Source: Kiritimatiellia bacterium
GTDB taxonomy: Bacteria; Verrucomicrobiota; Kiritimatiellia; RFP12; UBA1067
Direction: 5' to 3'
NCBI GenBank assembly: GCA_017999015.1
Contig: JAGOBZ010000062.1
Coordinates: forward strand, 1-11,480
Length of the DNA: 11,480 nucleotides
Positions 6,515 through 11,480 of the stretch are shown piece by piece; position 1 is the first letter of the stretch; the number at the start of each line of letters is the position of its first letter. The position numbers and the translations under genes are program-made. Under the pieces are notes generated by a model. That model saw nothing but the letters and a program-made list of their open reading frames with translations, was not told the origin of the DNA and made no database searches.

Positions 6515-7054
6515 ATGTCGAGAATTGGTAAACAACCGGTCGTGATTCCCGCTGGCGTCACGGTGACCGCCGACGGTAATGCCGTTACGGTCAAGGGTAA
6601 GTTGGGCGAGTTGAGCCGCGTCTTCCAAAAGGGTATCAACGTCAAGGTCGAGGACGGCCGGGTGCTGGTGTCCCGCGCCGATGATTCGCGCATGCAGAAG
6701 AGTTGTCATGGCCTAAGCCGCACGTTGGTCAAAAACATGATCGAAGGCGTGACCAACGGCTACAAGAAGGCGCTCTCCATCGAGGGCACGGGCTTTAAAG
6801 CGGTGCTTCAGGGCACGAAACTGAGCCTTTCGCTCGGCTTTGCGTCCCCGAAAGAGTATGCGATTCCCGAAGGCATCAAGGTGACGGTCGACCCCAACGG
6901 TCTGGTCGTCAACGTCGAGGGCATCGAGAAGGAACTCGTCGGCGAGGCTGCTGCCCGCATCCGCAGTTACTATCCGGCCGAGCCCTACAAGGGCAAGGGT
7001 ATCAAGTACGTGGGCGAGCAGATCCGCCGCAAGCAGGGCAAGACGGTCGCATAA
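6515..7054 (+). CDS. rplF: 50S ribosomal protein L6
   Basis: L6 sits by the sarcin-ricin loop and the base of the L7/L12 stalk, near where elongation factors bind. The 179-residue product contains two repeats of the L6 fold. The N-terminus MSRIGKQPVVIPAGVTV and the GKLGELSR segment mark the first. IEGTGFKAVLQGTKLSLSLG and the C-terminal signature PAEPYKGKGIKYVGEQIRRK mark the second. GAGGGG at 6501-6506 follows the rpsH stop directly, eight bases before the ATG. rplR starts 22 bases after the stop. Confidence 0.97.
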   Translation: MSRIGKQPVVIPAGVTVTADGNAVTVKGKLGELSRVFQKGINVKVEDGRVLVSRADDSRMQKSCHGLSRTLVKNMIEGVTNGYKKALSIEGTGFKAVLQGTKLSLSLGFASPKEYAIPEGIKVTVDPNGLVVNVEGIEKELVGEAAARIRSYYPAEPYKGKGIKYVGEQIRRKQGKTVA

Positions 7055-7076
7055 GGCCCGAACGGAGCTGAACAAC

Positions 7077-7457
7077 ATGAGTTTTAACCGTAAAGAACAA
7101 CGCAATCGCCGCCACATGCGCCTGCGTCAGCGCGTGAAAGGCACAGCCGCGCGTCCCCGCATGGCCATCTGTATCTCGAACAAGCACATGTACGTGCAGT
7201 TCATCGATGACGTCGCGATGCGCACATTGGCTGCCACCTCCACGCTGAAGGAGGCCAAGCCGTGCAATCTGGAGACCGCCAAGCGGGTCGGCGAACAGGC
7301 GGCCGGCGTGGCGAAGGACAAGGGCATTTCGATCGTGGTCGTCGACCGCGGCGGGTTTAAGTTTCACGGTCGCGTCAAGCAGATCGTGGAGGCTGCCACC
7401 GCCGCCGGCCTGAAGATCTCGGAGCGCGCCGTTGAGACGGCAGAGGAGGCGAAGTGA
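7077..7457 (+). CDS. rplR: 50S ribosomal protein L18
   Basis: L18 binds 5S rRNA with L5 and anchors it in the central protuberance. The 126-residue product is slightly longer than the E. coli protein (117) and similar to many others. The arginine-rich N-terminus (RKEQRNRRHMRLRQRVKG) is followed by ARPRMAICISNKHMYVQFID, the typical R-P-R-L-x-V-x-R-S-x-x-H-x-x-x-Q-x-x-D pattern. VVVDRGGFKFHGRVKQIVEA and GLKI follow. A short acidic tail (ETAEEAK) extends past the usual end. CGGAG at 7063-7067 precedes the ATG by nine bases. Its stop overlaps the GTG start of rpsE as GTGA (7454-7457). Confidence 0.96.
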   Translation: MSFNRKEQRNRRHMRLRQRVKGTAARPRMAICISNKHMYVQFIDDVAMRTLAATSTLKEAKPCNLETAKRVGEQAAGVAKDKGISIVVVDRGGFKFHGRVKQIVEAATAAGLKISERAVETAEEAK

Positions 7458-7945
7458 GCGCAGAAGCAAGATTTCCCCGGAGTGAGGCGCAGAGCGAATT
7501 CGACGAGCGCGTCGTGTTTGTGAACCGTTGCGCCAAGGTGGTCAAGGGCGGACGCCGTTTCAGCTTCAGCGCCGTGGTCGTCGTGGGTGACCGCGAAGGC
7601 CGCGTCGGCTTCGGCTTCGGCAAGGCCAATGAGGTCAGCGACGCCATCCGCAAGGGCGGCGATGCGGCGAAAAAAGAGATGATGCGCGTCAAGCTCGCGG
7701 GCAAGACGATCCCGCATGAGGTGACCGGCGTGTGCGACGGCGGCCGCGTGCTGCTCAAGCCCGCTCCGGACGGCACCGGCCTGATCGTCGGCGGCGGCAT
7801 GCGCCCCGTCCTCGAGGCCGCCGGCGTGCGTGATGCCATCGGCAAGTCGCTGGGCAGCAAAAACCGCCTCAACGTGGTCAAGGCCACGGTCGATGCGCTG
7901 AACAATCTGCGCTCGGCCGAGGAGATTGCCGCCGCACGAGCTTAA
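7454..7945 (+). CDS. rpsE: 30S ribosomal protein S5 (GTG start)
   Basis: S5 helps form the mRNA entry site and affects decoding accuracy. The 163 residues match the family length. The dsRNA-binding-like N-terminal domain has ERVVFVNRCAKVVKGGRRFS and DREGRVGFGFGKANEV. The loop around VKGGRRFSF is the site of spectinomycin-resistance changes in other bacteria, and it looks unmodified here. The C-terminal domain has GTGLIVGGGMRPVLEAAGV and LNVVKATVDAL. The GTG at 7454 overlaps the rplR stop by four bases, and AGAGGAGG at 7442-7449 gives a strong ribosome binding site. No later start would keep the N-terminal domain. rpmD would normally follow, but a 78-base spacer lies here instead. Confidence 0.97.
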   Translation: MSAEARFPRSEAQSEFDERVVFVNRCAKVVKGGRRFSFSAVVVVGDREGRVGFGFGKANEVSDAIRKGGDAAKKEMMRVKLAGKTIPHEVTGVCDGGRVLLKPAPDGTGLIVGGGMRPVLEAAGVRDAIGKSLGSKNRLNVVKATVDALNNLRSAEEIAAARA

Positions 7946-8023
7946 ACAGGGAAGAGTTAATAACGAATAGTGAAGTGATCTGCACGGTCAACTATTTGAC
8001 GTTAACGCATAGGAGTTTTCGCA
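7946..8023 (+). promoter_or_regulatory. AT-richer rpsE-rplO spacer with imperfect hairpin, at the rpmD position
   Basis: This 78-base spacer is about 41% G+C by hand count, clearly below its neighbours. GTTAATAACGAATAG (7956-7970) and CTATTTGACGTTAAC (7992-8006) can pair at 13 of 15 positions, counting two G-U pairs. The enclosed 21-base loop can add a short GTG/CAC stem. A competing perfect hairpin, GTCAA-CTAT-TTGAC, lies at 7987-8000. The structure ends four bases before AGGAG (8011-8015), the ribosome binding site of rplO. No U-run follows, so it is not a plain terminator. TTGACG at 7997-8002 has no partner -10 box. It could be a translational control element or a remnant of rpmD loss. Confidence 0.4.
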
Positions 8024-8464
8024 ATGGATTTGTCATCACTGAAGAATACCCCGGGTGCGCGCAAGACGCGTAAACGCGTGGGCCGCGGCCGCGCGTCGGG
8101 TATGGGTAAAACATCTACCCGCGGCCACAAGGGCCAGCAGGCCCGCAAGGGCCACAAGGTCAAGCTGGGCTTTGAAGGCGGTCAGATGCCGCTCATCCGG
8201 CGACTGCCGAAACGCGGCTTCAAGAACCCCACACGCGTGGTCTACGCGCCGGTCAATGTCTGTGACCTTGAACGCTTCGAGAACGGCACGGACGTCACGC
8301 TGGAGCTGCTCCGCGAGAACGGCCTGTATGCCAAGAAGTTCGACGGCGTCAAGATCCTCGGCCACGGCGATCTGACCAAGAAACTGACCGTGAAAGCCAA
8401 CGGCGTCAGCGCGTCAGCGAAAGCGAAGATCGAAGCCGCCGGCGGCAGTGTCGAAATCGTCTAA
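8024..8464 (+). CDS. rplO: 50S ribosomal protein L15
   Basis: L15 is a late-assembly large-subunit protein with a long glycine- and arginine-rich N-terminal extension that threads into 23S rRNA. The 146 residues fit the family. The start MDLSSLKNTPGARKTRKRVG leads into GRGRASGMGKTSTRGHKGQ, then FEGGQMPLIRRLPKRGFKNP, the L15 hallmark. The C-terminal globular domain reads VKILGHGDLTKKLTVKANGV and SASAKAKIEAAGGSVEIV. AGGAG at 8011-8015 lies eight bases before the ATG. rplO directly follows the rpmD-less spacer and precedes secY by 11 bases, as expected at the end of the spc operon. Confidence 0.97.
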   Translation: MDLSSLKNTPGARKTRKRVGRGRASGMGKTSTRGHKGQQARKGHKVKLGFEGGQMPLIRRLPKRGFKNPTRVVYAPVNVCDLERFENGTDVTLELLRENGLYAKKFDGVKILGHGDLTKKLTVKANGVSASAKAKIEAAGGSVEIV

Positions 8465-8475
8465 GGGGTCTGACC

Positions 8476-9861
8476 ATGGCCATGCTAGAGTCGTTCGCGA
8501 ACACCTTTAAGATCCCGGAACTCCGGAAACGCATCCTGTTGACCGCCGGCCTGGTCTTCATCTGCCGGCTGATCTCCATGATACCGACTCCGGGCGTGGA
8601 TTGGCAGACGCTGCAGCAGGAACTGGAACGAATCCGTGAGACCGCCGGCGCAGGCGGCGGCCTCATGGATTGGTTTAACGTGTTCAGCGGCGGCGCGCTC
8701 AATCAGTGCGCGGTCGGCTTTCTGAGCATCTGGCCCTACATCAGCGCCTCGATTATCATTCAGCTCCTGACGGCGGTCATCCCGACGCTCGAGCGCATGC
8801 GCCGCGAAGGCGAATCGGGCCGGGTCAAGCTGGCGCAGATCACCCGCTATCTGACCATCGGCATCTGCGTGTTCCAGTCCTTTGCCCTCGCGACCGCGTT
8901 GCAGAATCCGGCGTCGTTCGGCTTGGGCGGCGTGCAGATCGTGACGCGCCCGGGCTTCGGGTTCAATGTCATGACCGTCATCGCCATGACCACCGCGTCG
9001 CTGCTCGTCATGTGGCTGGCGGACCAGATCACGCAGCGCGGCATCGGCAACGGGACATCGCTGATCATCATGATCAACATCACGTCGCGCCTGCCTGTGG
9101 CGATCATCGAAGCCTGGACGCGCTACTTCGGACTGGGCGGCATCACCGCCACCCGCAGTCCGATCGAGCTGCTGCTTCTGCTGCTCTTCGGCTTCCTGAT
9201 TACGATGGGAACCGTGATGCTCACGCAGGGCGTCCGTAAGGTGCCGATCCACTCCACGCGCCGCGCCGCCGGCGGGGGCAACTCCTACGGCATGCAGCAG
9301 ACGTATATGCCGCTGCGAGTGAACTACACCGGCGTCATGCCGATCATCTTCGCGGGGCCGCTGATCCAGTTCCCCGCCGCGCTCTTGAGCCGCATCCCGG
9401 CCGAGATCGAGTGGCTGGGCTGGCTGAAATGGCTCGGCGTTCAGTTGAGCGACATGACCAGCCCGCTGCACCTGGCGGTCTATGCGCTGCTGATCATGTT
9501 CTTCGCCTTCTTCTGGGTGGCGACCCAGTTCAATGCGATGCAGATCTCCGATAACCTCAAGCGCGAGGGGTCTTATGTGCCGGGCATCCGTCCGGGCCGC
9601 GCGACAGCGGAATATCTGGACGCGTTGATGACGCGCGTCACCCTGATCGGCGGCCTAGGCTTGCTGATCATTGCCCTCGTGCCGCAATTCCTGCGCGGCA
9701 TGATGGAGTTGCCCTGGGAGATGGCTTCGTTCTTCGGAGGCACCAGCTTGCTGATCATCGTGGGCGTCGCGCTCGATACGCTGCGCCAGATGGAATCGCA
9801 CCTGCTGATGCGCAACTACGACGGCTTCCTGAAGCACGGCCGCCTGCGCAGCCGCCGCTGA
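8476..9861 (+). CDS. secY: Preprotein translocase subunit SecY
   Basis: SecY is the protein-conducting channel of the inner membrane. It works with SecE, SecG and SecA and with docked ribosomes. The 461 residues are slightly more than the 443 of E. coli. Ten membrane segments can be traced, for example at about 20-38, 76-98, 122-142, 163-183, 231-251, 284-305, 333-351, 389-405 and 415-434. The plug region follows WFNVFSGGALNQC (66-78). The cytosolic loop GVRKVPIHSTRRAAG (252-266) is the SecA/ribosome contact loop. LKREGSYVPGIRPGRATAEY (361-380) and the tail SHLLMRNYDGFLKHGR are signature stretches. ATG at 8476 is supported by AAGGGG at 8463-8468; ATG at 8482 is a weaker alternative. It is the last gene of the operon, followed by a terminator instead of adk, map or infA. 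Confidence 0.97.
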   Translation: MAMLESFANTFKIPELRKRILLTAGLVFICRLISMIPTPGVDWQTLQQELERIRETAGAGGGLMDWFNVFSGGALNQCAVGFLSIWPYISASIIIQLLTAVIPTLERMRREGESGRVKLAQITRYLTIGICVFQSFALATALQNPASFGLGGVQIVTRPGFGFNVMTVIAMTTASLLVMWLADQITQRGIGNGTSLIIMINITSRLPVAIIEAWTRYFGLGGITATRSPIELLLLLLFGFLITMGTVMLTQGVRKVPIHSTRRAAGGGNSYGMQQTYMPLRVNYTGVMPIIFAGPLIQFPAALLSRIPAEIEWLGWLKWLGVQLSDMTSPLHLAVYALLIMFFAFFWVATQFNAMQISDNLKREGSYVPGIRPGRATAEYLDALMTRVTLIGGLGLLIIALVPQFLRGMMELPWEMASFFGGTSLLIIVGVALDTLRQMESHLLMRNYDGFLKHGRLRSRR

Positions 9862-9888
9862 GCGTTCCTGACGCATGCGCTAACTGTG

Positions 9889-9925
9889 AGCCCGCTGACC
9901 TTCCGGTCCGGCGGGCTTTTTTCTT
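9889..9925 (+). terminator. Intrinsic terminator after secY
   Basis: AGCCCGC (9889-9895) pairs perfectly with GCGGGCT (9911-9917). Inside it GACC (9897-9900) pairs with GGTC (9905-9908) around a TTCC loop, with one unpaired T on the left and CG on the right. Six Ts follow the stem (9917-9922), then CTT. It lies 28 bases after the secY stop and points in the direction of the ribosomal operon. It is a textbook rho-independent terminator closing the S10-spc-secY transcription unit and insulating feoAB. Confidence 0.93.
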
Positions 9926-9999
9926 ATCGGGGGTTCATGGCGTTGTCGCCTGCACTCCCGAGATATTCTACGCCTTTGCCGAAAAAACAAAAGTTCCAC

Positions 10000-10028
10000 T
10001 TGCCTAAGTTAGTCTAATCTAATAAAGT
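10000..10028 (+). promoter_or_regulatory. Probable feoAB promoter
   Basis: TTGCCT (10000-10005) and TAAAGT (10023-10028) are each 4 of 6 matches to the sigma-70 boxes and are separated by exactly 17 bases. An A-rich tract (9981-9993) lies just upstream and could act as an UP element. Transcription would start near 10035, leaving a leader of only about 20 bases before the feoA ATG. It is the best promoter in the 130 bases between the secY terminator and feoA. The match is moderate, and the placement rests partly on the overlapping operator. Confidence 0.5.
10004..10022 (+). promoter_or_regulatory. DtxR/IdeR-type iron box upstream of feoA
   Basis: CTAAGTTAGTCTAATCTAA matches the DtxR/IdeR consensus TWAGGTTAGSCTAACCTWA at 15 of 19 positions. 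The perfect core palindrome TTAG-T-CTAA is at 10009-10017. It fills the spacer of the proposed promoter, the classic place for a repressor. DtxR-family regulators bind such sites with ferrous iron, so feoAB would be shut off when iron is plentiful. The site is unlike a Fur box. The regulator gene is not in this window. Confidence 0.65.
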
Positions 10029-10029
10029 G

Positions 10030-10050
10030 GCTCCTCTCTAACAAAGGAGC
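10030..10050 (+). repeat. Inverted repeat covering the feoA ribosome binding site
   Basis: GCTCCT (10030-10035) and AGGAGC (10045-10050) form a perfect six-base inverted repeat around a nine-base loop. GGCTC (10029-10033) can also pair with GAGCC (10051-10055) as a competing five-base stem. Either pairing would involve or lie beside AAGGAG (10044-10049), the feoA ribosome binding site, six bases before the ATG. If transcription starts at about 10035, as the proposed promoter predicts, the left arm is mostly not transcribed. The repeat then matters only as DNA, or if the true start is further upstream. Confidence 0.4.
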
Positions 10051-10055
10051 GAGCC

Positions 10056-10283
10056 ATGGCACCGACTGAGATGACCCCTGGACAGACCGTTGAAATCACC
10101 GGCTATGCGGCGGGCAACGCGGCGTACCGCGCAAAGCTGCTGGCGTTGGGCCTGACCCGCGGCACGCGGCTCAAGCTGGTGAATGTCGCGCCGCTGGGCG
10201 ATCCGCTTGAGCTGGAGGTGCGCGGCTTCCACCTTTCGCTGCGGCGGGCCGAGGCGGGCGTGTTGAAAGTGAAGCCACTCTGA
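10056..10283 (+). CDS. feoA: Ferrous iron transport protein A
   Basis: FeoA is a small cytosolic SH3-like protein needed for FeoB-driven ferrous iron uptake, probably by contacting FeoB. The 75-residue product has the whole family pattern. MTPGQTVEITGYAAGN starts the first strand, AKLLALGLTRGTRLKLVNVA carries the L-x-x-L-G-L-x-x-G-x-x-x-x-x-x-x-x-A core, and PLGDPLELEVRGFHLSLRRA is the conserved second half ending VLKVKPL. AAGGAG at 10044-10049 lies six bases upstream. It is the first gene after the iron-box promoter. feoB follows after 27 bases, the usual feoAB arrangement. No feoC is seen between them. Confidence 0.96.
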   Translation: MAPTEMTPGQTVEITGYAAGNAAYRAKLLALGLTRGTRLKLVNVAPLGDPLELEVRGFHLSLRRAEAGVLKVKPL

Positions 10284-10310
10284 CGCGCGGCGTCACACGG
10301 GAGCGTGGAG

Positions 10311-11480
10311 ATGAAGAAAATGTTTCGGATCGGTTTGATCGGCAATCCCAATTCGGGAAAGACCACGGTGTTCAACGGGCTCACCGGCGCGCGGCAGCGT
10401 ATCGGCAACTGGCCGGGCGTGACGGTGGAAAAGAAGGAGGGCGAGCTGCGCCTGCCCGGTGGAGGTGAGGCCACGCTGGTCGATCTGCCGGGCGTCTATT
10501 CGCTGACGGCGCTGAGCGAGGACGAGCGCGTGACCCTGGAATACGCGCTGAGCGGCCAGGCCGATCTCTTTGTGAATGTGGTGGACGCCACCAACCTGGA
10601 GCGGAACCTCTATCTGACGCTCCTGCTGCTGGAGCTGAAGGTGCCGATGATCATGGTGCTGACCATGATGGACATCGCGCGCAACCGTAAGATCCACATC
10701 GATCTCGAACACATGGCGCGCCATCTGAACTGCCCGGTGATCGGCGTGAACGCTCAGAATCCGCGCGAGATCGCGGCGCTCGCGCAGGCATTGGACGAGG
10801 CGGCGCGCGCCCCCGCTGTCCGTTTGTTCCAGTATGACTACCCTGATGAGGTGGAGCGCGAGATCAGCGTGCTTGAAGCTGGCAGCTCACTGACCGCTAA
10901 GGCGCTGGAGGTGCCGGCGCGCTGGGTGGCGATCCGTCTGCTGGAGGGTGATCCGCTGGTGATGGAGAAAGCGGCCGGGCTCAAGGACCTCGCGTCGGTG
11001 TTGGCCGGCGAGTGCGCGGCGCGCATCGGACATGTGCTCAAGGAAACGCCGGATGTGATTCTGGCGGAGACGCGCTACGGTGTGATTCAGGGGCTCTGCC
11101 GCGATGTGTTGCGCCACACGGAATTGAAGGAGTACTTCACGGCCAAAGCCGACAAAGTGATTCTGAACCGCTTTTTAGGCATTCCCTTCTTCCTGCTGGT
11201 GATGTACGCCGTGTTCTGGCTGACGCAGACGGTGGGCGGCGCCTTCATCGATTTCTTCGATCTGGCCGGCGGCGCGCTTTTTGTCGAAGGAACCCAAGCG
11301 CTGCTGACGCATGTCGCGGCGCCCGGGTGGCTGGTGGCGCTGCTCGCCGGGGGGATCGGCGCGGGCTTGCAGACGATGGCGACGTTCATTCCGCCGATCT
11401 TCTTCATGTTTTTCTGCCTCTCCCTGCTGGAGGATTCGGGCTATATGGCGCGCGCCGCGTTCGTGATGGACCGCTTCATG
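10311..11480 (+). CDS. feoB: Ferrous iron transporter FeoB (3' end beyond window)
   Basis: FeoB imports ferrous iron through the inner membrane and has a cytosolic G domain. The first 390 codons are open to the window edge; full proteins have about 650-780 residues. G1 is GNPNSGKT (11-18), the switch I threonine is in WPGVTVE (Thr38), and G3 is DLPG (58-61). The G4 motif reads TMMD (118-121) where most FeoB have NMxD. VVDATNLERNLYLTLLLLEL (90-109) is typical. The first membrane segment begins at FLGIPFFLLVMYAVFWLTQ, and the gate region reads FIPPIFFMFFCLSLLEDSGY followed by MARAAFVMDRFM. ATG at 10311 has GGGAG seven bases upstream; ATG at 10320 (MFRIGLIGN) with GGAG nine bases upstream is nearly as good. 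Confidence 0.96.
   Translation, partial: MKKMFRIGLIGNPNSGKTTVFNGLTGARQRIGNWPGVTVEKKEGELRLPGGGEATLVDLPGVYSLTALSEDERVTLEYALSGQADLFVNVVDATNLERNLYLTLLLLELKVPMIMVLTMMDIARNRKIHIDLEHMARHLNCPVIGVNAQNPREIAALAQALDEAARAPAVRLFQYDYPDEVEREISVLEAGSSLTAKALEVPARWVAIRLLEGDPLVMEKAAGLKDLASVLAGECAARIGHVLKETPDVILAETRYGVIQGLCRDVLRHTELKEYFTAKADKVILNRFLGIPFFLLVMYAVFWLTQTVGGAFIDFFDLAGGALFVEGTQALLTHVAAPGWLVALLAGGIGAGLQTMATFIPPIFFMFFCLSLLEDSGYMARAAFVMDRFM

Noticed and set aside
7997..8002. TTGACG as a possible -35 box for an internal rplO-secY promoter
   Set aside because: No plausible -10 box lies 16-18 bases downstream; that position falls on the rplO start codon region. The motif is part of the hairpin arm.
8485..9471. 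A 328-codon open frame on the - strand opposite secY
   Set aside because: It is the reverse complement of a GC-rich membrane protein gene. The translation is rich in Arg, His, Asp and Gln with no family resemblance, so it is a shadow frame.
9937..10017. A 26-codon ORF (starts MALSPALPRYSTPLP) between the terminator and feoA
   Set aside because: It is short, has only a G-run three bases before the ATG, runs through the proposed promoter and iron box, and has no recognisable feature. Chance is more likely.
1..11480. Search for CRISPR arrays, tRNA or rRNA genes, insertion sequences and long direct repeats
   Set aside because: No regularly spaced repeats, cloverleaf sequences, transposase-like proteins or terminal repeats were seen by eye. 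The window is almost fully occupied by conserved genes.

Overview
This window is a long ribosomal-protein operon of a GC-rich bacterium (about 60% G+C by eye), followed by the start of a ferrous-iron uptake operon. Every gene lies on the + strand. The S10/spc cluster runs from a 5'-truncated rplC through rplD, rplW, rplB, rpsS, rplV, rpsC, rplP, rpmC, rpsQ, rplN, rplX, rplE, rpsN, rpsH, rplF, rplR, rpsE and rplO to secY. All the complete genes are intact and of usual length. Most are separated by 0 to 30 bases or overlap by a few bases, and nearly all have a recognisable ribosome binding site.

Three features mark the lineage. rpmD (L30) is missing between rpsE and rplO. S14 is the short four-cysteine zinc form. 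The cluster ends at secY with an intrinsic terminator instead of continuing into adk/map/infA/rpmJ/rpsM. Loss of rpmD at this point fits the Planctomycetes-Verrucomicrobia-Chlamydiae group, and the style of L2, L4 and L15 suggests a Verrucomicrobia/Kiritimatiellota-like organism. That placement is inference, not proof.

Region by region: 1-4946 is the S10 half plus rplN. 4947-5028 is an unusually long spacer for this operon and can fold into a branched RNA. 5029-7945 runs rplX to rpsE. 7946-8023 is an AT-richer spacer holding a 51-base imperfect hairpin where rpmD would normally sit. 8024-9861 holds rplO and secY. 9862-10055 holds the terminator and then a promoter with a DtxR/IdeR-type iron box. 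10056-11480 holds feoA and the first 390 codons of feoB.

The ribosomal genes supply the core of both subunits, and secY supplies the membrane channel that exit-site proteins such as L23 and L29 serve. The feo genes form a separate transcription unit, probably repressed when iron is plentiful. I found no wholly new system. The points worth a second look are the two structured spacers, the iron box placed exactly in the promoter spacer, and a changed GTP-specificity motif in FeoB.
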